DNA of 64,000 bases from Allacma fusca (GCA_947179485.1 OX359250.1:41610600-41674599), one strand, 5' to 3'; shown: positions 24,741-37,207, counted from the first letter of the stretch. Notes: generated by a model from the sequence alone, not told the origin. Program-made: numbers and translations.

Positions 24741-27122
24741 TTACAAAACACATACATATAAAAATCTTCACCTGGCTATTTACGTTCAGAAATCACATGC
24801 ATAATTATACTCCGACGACTGGAAGTTCTGTAAAAGTGCATGCAGGGCGCGTGAGTTGTAATAACTAATGACATAACGAGTGCAACTTCAATTTAACAGT
24901 GTCTCAGAAAAACGTTCCTCCTGTGTGTAGACCATACTATACTAGGATTCGTGCATAAGTCAAAGTATGCCCTATTATGGGGATCCTGGATCCTAGAGTC
25001 TAAGTTCCTAGTTCCTACAATAACTAATATCTACTTCTATATCGTCAATGTTTTGTCACTTGGACTTTAGACTTGATGTGAGTAATGGTGGGAATTTTGA
25101 ATCCCTGGGAGTTTTATATTACTTTAATAGATTTACATCCCAGAACAAATTTCTCCTCACTGGTAATATGTATCTAAGATTTTTTTTTTTATAATAGGAT
25201 TTTCCAGGACTAGTAGTGTATAATTGAAAGGGCTACAACAGCATCGTATTCTATTAACTGGCAAATGCTCACACTCACTCAGACAATCCGACAAAAAAAA
25301 AACATATGTAGAGTGTTATAAAGGGTGAACACGTAGTTGTTGTAGTAGTAGTGCTTGGTTGGAAGGTTCAGGATTCTATTAAAAAAAATAGCCCTCTGTG
25401 TGTAAAAATATATAGTGTATAGGAGATCTGTATAGCTCCAGAAGAGAGGACCATGACCAATGTGATAGGGAGGTTCTGTAGTCAAATATCCAGCTAGGGA
25501 AAGTGATAATAATGTGGATTTGGTCCTGTAGTAGCTGTTGTTGAGGCCCGTTCTTGCTCTTGTGGTTGTTGATGTGATGCAATAAAAAGTTAATATAAAA
25601 TAAGACAAAAAAATTACTGAACAAAGCTAAACGTGTATTGAATAAGTACAGCAACGTGATCTTGACTTTTTTCAAGCTCATAAAACTCGCTAAAACTTTT
25701 CTAAACAGAGCTGGCTCTTTTCCTTGGTCCTCACGTACGTACATACATACATACAAATACATAGATACAGACGTCCTCGTCGTCAACCAACATCATGTTC
25801 CGTCCACATTATTATCACACACTACTACTCCAGTGTGAACATATGTACATAAATACATAGGTACACTCAATTTTCAAGTTCCAAATCTGTAAATTCTTCT
25901 ACAACTTCTCCTCCTTGCTCCTCAATCACAGCCCAATTACTTACTTTTGTCATAGGGCTCTATAAACAAATTACTATTGTCCTCTGGACCCCTCATAAAA
26001 TATAAAGAGTAGATTTCAATGAGACAAATAATTATTTTAAAAGACAATATATTTATTTCACTGGGATATTGTATAGTAAATTTAGTTTCAAAAAATAGGA
26101 ATCCTCAATATTAAAATACATATAGATAAACTTCTGGCTGGAAATTCATACTGAGTGAGATGATCCTCCAGAATTAAAATTTTGAGATGAGACCTTATTG
26201 ATAAGATTAAGAATAATAATTACATAAGACAAAAAGTGTTACAAAGCTTATTGGGAAGATCCATGGAACATGATTTGAAATTCATGAGTATCTATCTATA
26301 TATGGACTATGGACGTGCACATAAACATTATGTAATTATATATATGAGGACTGTGTGTTGGGGACGAAAAAGAACCCTGGAGAAGAGAAGACCCCTAGAG
26401 AAAGAAACTATTGGAGTAGAGACTTTGGGAGAGGAGCAAGAAGTGCATCGATTCAATCGACATCAAAACACTTTGCCTATTTAGGCAAAGCCTGGAGGGC
26501 AACAGGAACCAAACTCTCCATCCTCTGATGAGTTGAGTGCAAGATGGAGAGATGTAAATCTCCGATAAAAAAATCAGGTGAATCTAGTACTTTAACAATG
26601 TCCCTTTAGCTGGAACTACAGTGGATGCATAGGGACTGTAAAATTCCCTCTCTCACTCTCTTGCCTAGCATTAGAGGCTCTCTGTTAACAGATCCTGCAT
26701 TGTATTTCCAAGAAGATTTCTATGTATGTAATATACATACATAGATGCTCCAACGAGAATGAATTCTGACTCTGGACTCTTGAAGCAGCCCTTGGAGTCT
26801 CCCCAATAAGTCCATATGTATTTATCTTGTATGGGTCCAGTTGTCTGGAGTGAGTATTAATAATATGTTGGAGAAATGAAGAATCGTCCAAGTACGAAAG
26901 TCCTGTTGTACTAGTCCCTTCAAATGTTCTTGTTCTTGCTGTTTTTCTACACCGAAGACTACCTCTTCACTCCGTCAGCCTTCTATTACATCTCTGGCTC
27001 TTACAACAACTACTCCTTCCCAAAAAATATTTTTTTATCTCACTCTTTCTCTCTATTACTCTGGTTTTTCTATTAGACTCGTATTCTACTTAACAGACTC
27101 CAGCTCCAGTGAGTGAGGGAGT

Positions 27123-27123
<1 letters not shown>

Positions 27124-27163
<40 letters not shown>
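27124..27163. repeat. (GA)20 microsatellite
   Basis: Pure AG repeat. Confidence 0.95.
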
Positions 27164-27165
<2 letters not shown>

Positions 27166-27407
27166 AGAACTCTGTCCCTTCTCTTCCCTCAACAGTTAGG
27201 AATACAGAGAGTAGTAGTACAATTCATCCATTAGGATTTTTACAGACTCAGAATGACGTGGACGAAAATGTCTTTGAATTGTAATCTAAGGAAGTCGTGT
27301 TTTTTCAGCACGGATGCTTGCAAGGACCATATTTTCTAATATATTCAGCTCCGTTCCAGTCCTTTCCAACTCTCACGTTCCTCCTTAAAACTGAGGAGGT
27401 AAAAAAC

Positions 27408-27437
27408 ATTTTTTTTTCTTCTTCTTCTTCTTCTTCT
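27408..27437. repeat. T8 run and (TTC)n tract
   Basis: A T run passes into seven TTC units. Confidence 0.9.
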
Positions 27438-28659
27438 CCGGAGAGGACCAGTTAGTGTCTAGGCTTCTTCATCATCATCTTCTCTCCGTATTTTTCTCCA
27501 TCTCCTATCTAGTCCATTTACGAAATTCACCCACCATAGTGCTCCTCCAGGTTTTTCTCAAACTCATAACTCTCCCTCACAATTTCACTCAATCCTCCAC
27601 TATTCTCTGTATACCATCCACCATGACCACAAAATATAATCTATTTTTTAAAATTAAAAAAAAATAACCAGAGCCTTCAAAGTACTGCCTTGGAAACGTC
27701 CTCGGAGATACTATATTTCAGTAGATAGATATACTTACTACTAAGTATGTACATGACTGTTTTGGGCTACACAATGTGGCTCCCTTATGGGTTGCAGACA
27801 ACTGCACTTTACCACACAATCACATAAAAAAAAAGTCACTCTCCGTATCTCACCCAACACAATAGAATTTGTCTGGAAGTCTTCACTGACTGAGAGACTC
27901 GGAGTGAGTGAGCATTATAAAAATACTCATACATTCAACATATACATAATAATTGTTACTTTGGAACATTTTTCTTCCGTTCCTCTGAAGAAGCCTCAAG
28001 AAGTTTTTTTTATACCCCTCCCGTTATTCATTCCAGGAGAGTATACCTATATCTATAATAATAAGAATATATGAAATGTCATTTTTTCCACAACAACATC
28101 CCCTTGTACACATATTACAGGAGAAATTATCGAGCTATTCTCAAATAATTTCAGAACTACCCCTCGTGAATATAATATTCATTGTTGAGATTGGGATGAG
28201 AGTAGAGTTAGATATATATATAGGAATTTTTCCGGAGTTGAAACAAGTCCCAGTGATTGTGCTATATCTACATATGAATGTAATCTGACAAATTAACGGA
28301 TGCTCTATATTGGACAGTATGAGACATTGAAATAGAACGGGATGGAATCCAATGGGACTGTGAGTGGAGAGAAGAAGAGGAGGAGGAGGAGAAAGATGCT
28401 CTTTCTGTAACTGCTGCTGCTCCTGATGATGATGATGATCAGGTGAAAAGTGAGATATTATATTGTAATTGAAAATTACCATGCGGCACCACTCCACACA
28501 CAATTATTTCAGCCAATCTCCTCCATCTCCACCTCTCTAATTGCATTCTGCGCCTTACGGCCTGGCCTCATTCAGCCTCATTCCAGAGCATCATCTCTCC
28601 TTCACATTCCTGCCACATGAGCACATTTCCACACATCACATGTCCACATTACATTTCCA

Positions 28660-28660
<1 letters not shown>

Positions 28661-28695
<35 letters not shown>
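28661..28695. repeat. (CA)17 microsatellite
   Basis: Pure CA repeat. Confidence 0.95.
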
Positions 28696-28696
<1 letters not shown>

Positions 28697-29108
28697 CACA
28701 TACGGCCTCCCGATTATCAATTCATGCTCAATTGCATTAATCCACATGGAAATCCAATACTAGGTATATGTATGTCCCTGCGTCCCCAGAGCGAGGTCCT
28801 CATATATAATCTCCACACTCATCTCACAATCATCATTACATCTAAAAGTAAGGCATCCTCCATTACTCCAAACTGCATAGACCATTGGAATCGAACTCAC
28901 AAAAAAATTCTCGCCATCAATTCCCTCTACGAATCAAATATTGACTTCTACTGAGATCCGACATTAAAATTTCCCTCCATGAAATTTACCTCCCACATAC
29001 ATATATCTACATACCTAATTAATTATTAAAAATCCCCCGAATATTTTTACCAAGGTAAGGAACAAATTTTAACTGTACTCAATTAAATTACAAATCCTTA
29101 AAAAACAG

Positions 29109-29154
29109 ATGCAGAATCAGGCAGGCGCCCAAGTATTAAAACAGCGTTTACAAG
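29109..29154 (+). CDS. Candidate first coding exon or short internal exon
   Basis: AACAG is followed by an ATG and 15 open codons reading MQNQAGAQVLKQRLQ. The segment stops at a near-perfect donor, AAG|GTGAGTC, at 29155. The ATG could be a start codon, with 5' UTR upstream (an in-frame stop lies two codons before it), or AAACAG could be the acceptor of an internal exon. The peptide is Gln/Lys-rich and helix-prone, unlike the repeat-derived translations around it. A second frame is also open across the 46 bases, so the reading frame is not decided. No product can be named. Confidence 0.2.
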
Positions 29155-29302
29155 GTGAGTCAATTGAAAAATGCCGGTGTTTCATTGTTTTATATATATC
29201 TATCTATATATTTTTTTTTCAAAAGAAAAATGAAAGGGTAAAAAAAATCCTTTAAGAAACATAACCTCTGATTGGAATGGACAAACCAAAAGGTAAGGAG
29301 TA

Positions 29303-29305
<3 letters not shown>

Positions 29306-29344
<39 letters not shown>
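29306..29344. repeat. (GA)19 microsatellite
   Basis: Pure GA repeat, about 150 bases after the candidate exon at 29,109. Confidence 0.95.
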
Positions 29345-29345
<1 letters not shown>

Positions 29346-29582
29346 TTCTTTAACAATCACAAAAAGAGCTAGAGGCAACTGGCCCTCTCCAAGCATGTGG
29401 GCCCATTGAATATTTTGATAGTATTTGTTCAAGTCGTAAATTATTCCATCATAACCGGAAAAGATAATTACATACACAAGTAGCCATTAGCAATTTTCCC
29501 TCGGAAACCCTAGTTAGTTTAATAGTTAGCATAGCTCAACACTTAATTTGCCTTTAGTTATTCTCTTCTCTCACGTTTTCCT

Positions 29583-29626
29583 ATCCCTCCCTCCCTCCCT
29601 CTCTCTCTCTCTTTCTCTCTCTCTCA
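29583..29626. repeat. (CCCT)n(TC)n repeat
   Basis: Four CCCT units followed by TC repeat with one TTT interruption. Confidence 0.9.
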
Positions 29627-30182
29627 TGAGTCCCCTATCCCTCCAATACAGAAATGTACATATCCTATAATATAATTTACTCTAATACCTAATCAAGTCC
29701 AGGTATTGGAATCCTCAGAACTTGACCCCAGCCTTCTTATATCTATGTATCTAACTATACATACAGTACAGTACTAGCATAGATACATATGTTTGGAAGG
29801 GAAAGACTATCCTCGAGAATTGTAGGTGGATCAAGAATATCCAATATTACATAAGGACTTTCATATGCAGACATCCCTACAGATATCTATAATATTAAAT
29901 ACAACGATCCATCCTATGCTATTTATTATATTTATAAACGCATCTTAGCATTCAAAAACAAATTTTTTTTATAGATTTTTCCTATACCTAGATATTCCCA
30001 TATTATACTTAATTATTTGGATATAGGCTGAAGAGTAGAGAGCTGTGTAGTAGAAGCTCTCTGAGTACAATAAATCTTGATTGGGATATCATATCTCTTG
30101 TCCGAAACACGCAGAGTGTAAAAGATGAATGATGAGGAAAAAATCCAGACCTTTTCAGGTCTACGAAGATACTCTCCAGAGC

Positions 30183-30183
<1 letters not shown>

Positions 30184-30229
<46 letters not shown>
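30184..30229. repeat. (TC)23 microsatellite
   Basis: Pure CT repeat. Confidence 0.95.
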
Positions 30230-30232
<3 letters not shown>

Positions 30233-30565
30233 GATGCAGGGTCAAAAGATACACATGTAATTGTACATATAAATTCCGTCTTGTAATACTTATGGAATTG
30301 ATACTTCCTCCAACCTATGAGGGGCTCGTTGAGCATTAAACCATTTAAATGCTGACTCCTTAGCAGTGGATGTGCCAGGAGCCATTCCTACCTTACTACT
30401 CCCTAAACACAATGCATAATGAGTCATAGAATGAGTTTGTTATAAAAGCATAAGAATAACTTCACCGAATATCAATTCCAGGGAGAAGGGAAGAGAGAGA
30501 GAGAATCAACCTCCTCAACTCCTCAAAAACTTGATCGCATCCTCTACAAGATGAGGAAGAATGGA

Positions 30566-30588
30566 AGAGAGAGAGAGAGAGAGAGAGA
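30566..30588. repeat. (GA)11 microsatellite
   Basis: Pure AG repeat. Confidence 0.9.
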
Positions 30589-31800
30589 CTTGTTGTGTTC
30601 GAATAGGAAATTTTTAATATCCCAACCTCCCTCATCATCCTCCTTGATTCCCTTGAATCTCTTACAATTCTTTCCTCATCTCATGTTCTTCCTCCGCGTC
30701 ATCCCACCATCTACCCTACATTCTTCCCCTGCTTATCCAGAAGACCGGGAATTTTTCACCTTCTTCTTAACGAACACACTCAAATATTTATTACCTGTCG
30801 CGAATTCCATGCTCATAACTCATTCTGTCGCACCAAAGAGCAACCAGCCCTTTCTCTTCTGTACAAATATACATAGAGATACATAAATTTGTAAACACAG
30901 ACACACACACACACATACAAATATATACATACACTTCTATACCTATCAACGTACCTTAGACACATAATTACATACACATAGGGATCATTGGGGAATTTAT
31001 CTCCAATAAAAAACTTTTTAGTTTATTCTCTTCCTCTCTTATTAGATATCCCCCCCCTCTCCTCCTAATATCCTCCTCAGATCTTCCTCTAATATCAACA
31101 CTCCAACAACCACTGCCTACCCTATTGAGTTATAGAAGTGGAAGCCCTCATGCTATTATTTCCTCCTTCATATCATTCACACTTCCCCATTGGACATGTA
31201 TGTATGTTGATACTACACAGTTAATCCGGTCTCATCACCTTCCGAAATTCATTACCTTTTTTTTTAAGTAGAATGTACATGGGCTCACGTGAGTCTGCTT
31301 ATGAAAAATTTACAGGAGTTAATTAAAATTCAGGAGCAAGAGTCCCAAATGTAATAACTCCGGATGCACGGCAGCAGTGATGAGGATAATGGAGTCAGCA
31401 AATAAATAAGAATCCAGAGTGTCAAAACTATTGTGTACAAATAATAATTATTATTAAATTTCTGAAAAATTCTCTCCATCCCAATGCATTCATTCCTATA
31501 GATTTTTGTATTTCTTCCGAAGTCCGGGGAAGCCAATAATTTGGAGGATTCTTCCCATAACTCTTCCCTGTTTTTATTTTGTCTTATCTACTGACAAAGA
31601 GTAGATTCATTGAGAACGTATTCATATATAAATACATAATAATAATTGACAGTAACTTACTGCATGAGTCCCTGGCTCAGAGGGAATTTTACTGACTGCT
31701 ACATATTACACAGTACGAGAGTGTAGAAGTAGAACTACACAAGAAGTACTTCGAAGACAGCTCCTCTACCTTCTCCTGTCTGAGGAGGGAGACGACAGAA

Positions 31801-31841
31801 AAGAGAGGGAGAGAGAGGGAGAGAGAGAGAGAGAGAGAGAA
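31801..31841. repeat. (GA)n microsatellite
   Basis: GA repeat with two GGG interruptions in the left half. Confidence 0.9.
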
Positions 31842-32365
31842 CAAGAGTCAGAAAATAATCAACAATTATTCGAATTTTATGGAACCGTGTTAAACTCCTT
31901 GGTCTTTTCAATTTGGGATAGTCGTGGTCCTGTACTTTAGTCAAATAGGCAGGACAATGGAGGGAGCATGACTCGGTTGAAATCATTCATCTGCAAGGTA
32001 ACCCTTCTCTGTAGATACTTCCAGCCCTATGTACATAAATAGGTCTGTACGTCCCTGCCTATCATTGGTAAGAGTATCTTCAGGAGATACATTCTTTGTA
32101 CCAGATTGTGTATAGCAGCTCAAGATGACTCCAGACTAGTCACTATATAGATTTGTACATCAGTATCTATCTATTTTTATATCCGTTCTCTATCTCATGA
32201 GAGGGACTCTAACAGGAGGAGATACATAGATAGGACCATATGCATACCTACATGGATCCCAGGGAATTATGCCCATACATGTGGAATCACAATTTGGAGG
32301 GAAGACACAATACAAGTATGGGTTGAAGAGCTATCCCGTTGTTCCAAGGGAGAATCCCTTGGTAG

Positions 32366-32375
32366 GAGAGAGATA

Positions 32376-32411
<36 letters not shown>

Positions 32412-32416
32412 AGAGA
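32366..32416. repeat. (GA)n microsatellite
   Basis: GA repeat with one TA and one CA interruption. Confidence 0.9.
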
Positions 32417-32851
32417 AGAAAAAGGAATTACCTCATATAGATCACTTACATGAGGACAAACGTGGAGGTGGATCACGGTAGGGAACCTATTGCCACTGTT
32501 TTAATTGGACTATTGCTTAATACCTTGAAAATAGTTGAATTGTTCACTCCATGACAAGTCATCTGAATAGAAGAGAGCGAGAGGAATTCTACTTCTTGGC
32601 GTTCTCATGTCTTTTCAAATAACTACACACCCGTACACGCTGATACATATAGATACACACAGCTCACAGAAATGAGAGCTGAAGGGGAAAAAAATCTTCA
32701 TTCCTCCATCATGAGTAAGCTCATGAGGAATCATTTTCTCTTTCAGCTAAATACACTCATACTCTATACATATTACATGCATAATGACATACATATAATA
32801 AACTCCTTGAAATAATTCAAGTTTAAGCATAAACGTCAATCCTAAAGATTT

Positions 32852-32855
<4 letters not shown>

Positions 32856-32888
<33 letters not shown>

Positions 32889-32893
32889 CTCTC
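32856..32893. repeat. (TC)n microsatellite
   Basis: CT repeat after a T8 run, with one GC interruption. Confidence 0.95.
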
Positions 32894-33221
32894 ATCCCCT
32901 TTCTCTGTGACTGTTGAGAAAATAACTGAACTTGTCACTTGGAAGTTACACTTGCCTTGTTTTCCATTATATGTAAAGAATTTGATTCCATGATCATTTC
33001 AACATTACTACTAGAACACCAACAACTTGACAATGAGCAAGGAGAGAGATACTAGGTATGAATGAAACACTTTGAGAATGAATTCAAATCCAACGTATTT
33101 GAAAATAGATACCAGAGCAGGAGCAGCAGAAGGGTGAAAAAAAATTCTTTTCCTCCTCCTCATCCATGCTTTCATTGACTTCCATCTGTAGACGTTCTTC
33201 CTCTGCGACAAAAGAGAAGAG

Positions 33222-33282
33222 CGAGAGAGAGAGAGAGAGAGAGAGAGAACGTATCTATATGTGTATGTGTGTGTGTGTGTGT
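33222..33282. repeat. (GA)13 and (TG)n microsatellites
   Basis: GA run at 33222-33248, a 12-base spacer, then a GT run at 33261-33282 with one ATG interruption. Confidence 0.9.
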
Positions 33283-34073
33283 TTGTAAAAAAACAAGGAT
33301 TTCTCAATGAATCAAAGGAAAACGACGAAAAGGTGCAGTCAACTCAAAAGCCAAAGCATCATCATCAACTCAACCTAATAATACTTGTTATAGCTCCCAG
33401 GAAAAAAAAAACTATATATGCATAAACTCCACGACTCCTAGCCCAGGAGGATTTATAGTCAGAATACATGTAAATTCCTTAAATGCATCTTCTATTTTTG
33501 AAGTCAACATTGTCCTAGGGAAAAAAATGTTTTTTTTTTATAGATATAGAAACCAGAGACTCCTATTAAATTCCTATCACACATACCTACATTTATCAAT
33601 TTTTTCCAGGCAAACAAACTCTATTTGAACAAATCCTCCAGCATTGAGTGAAACCCCTTCAAAAAAAAAATTTACTATTGGAAATAATTTTTGAAATTCC
33701 CTCCCTCCATGAATTTCTCCTCACTTGCTGGGGATGGGAGGACCCTGTAGGATTTGTTTACATACAGGTAATTATATCAATTTAATATGTAGAGACATCA
33801 GGGACGAGACACATATCCCTCCATGTATGTAATAGTTAGTGTGTATACAAGCTACTACATAAGTTAGCCTACGCATAGTAGATACACATGGACCAAAAGG
33901 TCCATGGAGAGAGATGGATACAAACAACAGTGTGTGTGGAGAGCAAAAGGGACAGACAGACTGTGGTGTGTTGTTCAACTTGAGTGCTGCTTTAAAGTAT
34001 TTCAAATGCATTGCTCCAGCTTCTTCTATTCCTTCAAGGCCAGTGGGCTCATTGTTTTCTCGGCATGAACTCC

Positions 34074-34133
34074 AGAAGAAGAAGAAGAAGAAGAAGACGA
34101 AGAAGACTAAGAAGAAGAAGAAGAAGAAGAAGC
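34074..34133. repeat. (GAA)n purine tract
   Basis: About 60 bases of AAG units with two ACG/ACT interruptions. It gives poly-Lys on plus and poly-Phe on minus in overlapping open frames. Confidence 0.95.
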
Positions 34134-34531
34134 ACCAGACGAGAAGAACTGTGAGCAAACCCACAAAACCAATGAATCCCCTTAAACACATTTCAAGAAC
34201 TAACGATGGCTCGTTTAGTCAAGTCATATAACAAATAGTACACACATAAGCAAGGAAGGTTGCTCATGCAATAAGTCCTATATGTTAGGAAGGATGCTCA
34301 AATGTAAATATACACTTGTTATATCCCTCCTGTAATGCAAGAAGTAGTAGTCACATGGAGTATGCCCAGGAATTGGAAATTTTTAAAGCTGTTCCAGCAA
34401 CAGGAACAACAACACAGGAACAGCACCAGCACCAACAGCAGCACTGGAGCCATTCAAATTTACCAAAACCTGTGCATTAGAAATCCTCCGTATAGGAACA
34501 TACTATCCTATTCCACTACTACTGTCAGCTC

Positions 34532-34534
<3 letters not shown>

Positions 34535-34578
<44 letters not shown>
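34535..34578. repeat. (TC)22 microsatellite
   Basis: Pure TC repeat. Confidence 0.95.
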
Positions 34579-34789
34579 GCTCAAAGTGGCACAAATTGTT
34601 CAATACACTCCAGTATTACCATATGTCTTGTCTTATATTTACCACTAAATTCCCATCTACTACTAATGAACTTACACATATGAGAAATCCTTCCTGTAAA
34701 CTCCAGCAAGGAATATCGTAAAGGGAAGGGTGAAAAAAAAAACCATGAAACCAACTCTTAGGACAAACAAGCTCTACCCTCTCTTTCAC

Positions 34790-34791
34790 TC

Positions 34792-34820
<29 letters not shown>
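34790..34820. repeat. (TC)n microsatellite
   Basis: Pure CT repeat, about 175 bases before a longer GA tract in the opposite orientation. Confidence 0.95.
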
Positions 34821-34822
<2 letters not shown>

Positions 34823-34995
34823 GGATCTCTTCGCACTCATACACACACACATGCCCCTCTTTGCATAACTATAACATAGGAAAACAGAAGAAGAGACGAA
34901 AAATTGTGTACACACAACCATATGGGTGTAGTAAGTAGGAGAGTAGTAAATATCCTTCCTTAAGATCAGGCTTTCAAAAAAGTGCCAAGTGCCAA

Positions 34996-35022
34996 AGAGA
35001 GAGAGAGAGAGAGAGAGGGAGG

Positions 35023-35068
<46 letters not shown>
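34996..35068. repeat. (GA)n with (GGGA)3, long
   Basis: About 73 bases of GA repeat with three GGGA units in the middle. With the TC tract at 34790-34820 it could pair as an inverted repeat. Confidence 0.95.
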
Positions 35069-35069
<1 letters not shown>

Positions 35070-35283
35070 CTGGTCGAAAAACCATGGAGCCCAACAAGCC
35101 CTCTTGTAATGCCAGAGAGTGAAGGAAATCTCAGCCGGAGGGAGACTCATAAAGATATGGAAAATGAAAGAGATGAGATGAGGGCGTGATGGTCTTCTTT
35201 GTTCATCCTCATGTTCAACACAAGGCTCACCATACAACACATTTACGTAGACAAACACTCATATATTTTAGTTCTGTACGAGG

Positions 35284-35340
35284 CCGAGAGAGAGGGAGAG
35301 GACGAGAAGAAGAAGATGATGATGATGATGAGGATGAGAA
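35284..35340. repeat. Purine block (GA)n(GAA)n(GAT)n
   Basis: GA units, then GAA units, then five GAT units in about 57 bases. It gives poly-Met/Asp and poly-Ser artefacts. Confidence 0.9.
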
Positions 35341-35902
35341 AAGAAGGAAATTCCAAGAAACAGGTCCCGGTCCCGATCCGGATGCACGAAGCTCCATTAT
35401 ATAATAAAAAAAACCAAAACACACACACACACCACATATCCACCAGATACTTAACTATGTATAAGCCATAATAGTCATTACACACACGCGCACCTACTCC
35501 TTTGGATGTATGAACCCCTCTAAGCACCACCGTTTCAGAAAACACATATCCTCCGTCCTAGGACTCGCACTCCTTGGCCCAGAGTCTGACTCTTCCAGGG
35601 CATATGCATAATTACACATGTGTAGATATATTTGTCCCATGTATGTATCTATGTATGTACTTCCCTGCCAAAGTTCTGGAATAATGAGTACATACGCGCA
35701 TAGTAGATAGATACAGACCGCCAGTTGTCCATCGAATCTCTACCGTCAATTGAAGTCCCATATGTAACCCAGTGCTTGCCCTTATGTAATTACATACATA
35801 CATCCACACTCGTCCCTATAGCTATCCTCACATACCTATAAGTAAACTTTGAGGGAGTCAGGCTACTTTGTTGTAAGTACATTACAATAATGTCATGTGT
35901 AG

Positions 35903-35955
35903 ATACTTGGACGTTGGACCAGCCTTTGGAAGAGTATGCACAGGAGATGCTGCAC
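35903..35955 (+). CDS. Candidate short internal exon, product unknown
   Basis: A GTGTAG acceptor and a strong donor, CAC|GTAAGTAT (from 35956), bracket 53 bases. In phase 1-in/0-out they read TWTLDQPLEEYAQEMLH, an acidic helix-prone peptide. A second frame (YLDVGPAFGRVCTGDAA) is also open, and on the minus strand the same DNA is part of an 84-codon frame, so coding direction is unresolved. The acceptor lacks a pyrimidine tract. It stands out mainly for its donor match and absence of low-complexity sequence. Confidence 0.15.
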
Positions 35956-36206
35956 GTAAGTATTTATCCAAGATTACAATGTCTGGCATAGATTTTTTTT
36001 TCCCTCCCCTACTCAAGCTCTCTGAGAGATCCTCCGAGAGTGAGATAGAGGCTAGTTTTTGCACCTGAGAGTCAGGAGGAAAACATCTTTTGAGGATAAT
36101 GATGGCGATTGACGAGTGAACACAACACATGCACACACGCTCTTCATGAGATAACTAATTGATTATTTAGCACATTTCCCTCCTCATCACTCATTTTCTC
36201 TCTGCT

Positions 36207-36230
36207 TCTCTCTCTCTCTCTCTCTCTCTC
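36207..36230. repeat. (TC)12 microsatellite
   Basis: Pure TC repeat. Confidence 0.9.
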
Positions 36231-36695
36231 ACTCACTTCGTCTCCCTCACTCCTTTGCATACATACTCGACCATTGCCTGGGATAAGACTAACGAGCAAT
36301 TACCAAAATACATCATCATTATAATCAAAGAACAACCTTTTAGACATAAAACGCTCAAAGTTTCTCATCACCTCCGAATCATAATATCCCTTCCCTAGAG
36401 GAGAGGATGAGAATCCAAGAGCACAAAAGACCATGTACATAAGATCATACGTTCCGGTTTTGTTTTCATACAAAATTAAATGTTAATTTAAAATTGCATG
36501 CCTTTGGAATTTTGCACATGCACACAAGCCCAGTCGCAACGCTTTGTAATGAGGGTTGAAGTGTGCACATTTATCAAATACACCTTATAAACTATTAAAA
36601 AAAAGTGGGTTCTCTATCTATGTATCCCTCAATTTTTTTCCTGATTTCTCCACACTATTTTAAGAGTTGAGTGTGCGTTAGGAATTTGAGGATGA

Positions 36696-36722
36696 GGGGA
36701 GTGGGGGGGGGGTTGGTGGGGG
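36696..36722 (+). other. G-quadruplex-prone G-rich block
   Basis: G4, AGT, then ten consecutive G residues (36703-36712), TT, GG, T and G5. This contains at least four runs of three or more G separated by loops of seven or fewer bases, meeting the usual quadruplex pattern on the plus strand. Confidence 0.7.
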
Positions 36723-36852
36723 AGGAAATAGGTTATTTATTTAAAATACAGAAGGAATCAAGGGAATTGTGGAGATAAATCAAGATGGATAAATAGGGAA
36801 AGAATGAGGAGGATGACTGCTCGTATAAACTAGGAGCTCAAGACATATCCAT

Positions 36853-36930
36853 AGAAGAAGAAGAAGAAGAAGAAGAAGAAGAAGAAGATGATGATGATGA
36901 TGATGATGAAGAAGGAGAAGAAGAAAAAGG
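36853..36930. repeat. (GAA)n(GAT)n compound purine-rich repeat
   Basis: About 36 bases of GAA units pass into about seven GAT units and return to GAA/GGA units. It encodes poly-Phe/Leu and poly-Ile/His artefacts on the minus strand. Confidence 0.95.
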
Positions 36931-37207
36931 GGACCATGGAACCAAAAGTAAATTGTAAAAATATAAATGAAAGGCAAAACTCATCGGTATCTACTCTCGG
37001 GGTGAAGTTCTTTGGAAAATCAAAAGAATTTCTTTCAAACTCAAACAAGACCAAGTAGAACAAGAGGAAAGAAAGTGATTCAGAGTGCTTGACACCCGCT
37101 GACAATGTTATTGTATCTTCACGGCTGTCGGATTAGATGGAATTCTCTCACAACATCATTTCACAAGTTGTAGTCTCACTGAAAAGTACGACTCCTACTG
37201 TATATAT

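Larger units (their letters stand above)
20001..34000. other. Non-coding region, fewer but longer repeats
   Basis: No recognisable gene. Stretches such as 23.3-24.6 kb, 24.9-27.1 kb and 25.8-26.9 kb hold nothing beyond AT-rich unique sequence and TACATA words. Short tracts not listed elsewhere: (TCAC)n at 20446-20465, GA at 22519-22539, GGA at 28371-28390, GAT at 28427-28440 and CA at 30898-30916. One exon-like segment begins at 29,109. Confidence 0.75.

Noticed and set aside
28880-28900. Minus-strand AGTTCGATTCC resembling a tRNA B box
   Set aside because: The flanking bases do not form a T-arm stem, and no A box or acceptor stem lies at the right distance.
31269-31288. 20-base segment between a poly-T acceptor and CAC|GTGAGTC
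   Set aside because: The good acceptor is just a T10 run, and the donor overlaps the palindrome CTCACGTGAG. Too short to judge.
33772-34231. Overlapping 105- and 139-codon frames on opposite strands
   Set aside because: Both are held open by the stop-poor GAA/TTC repeat. No usable donor sites were found on either strand.
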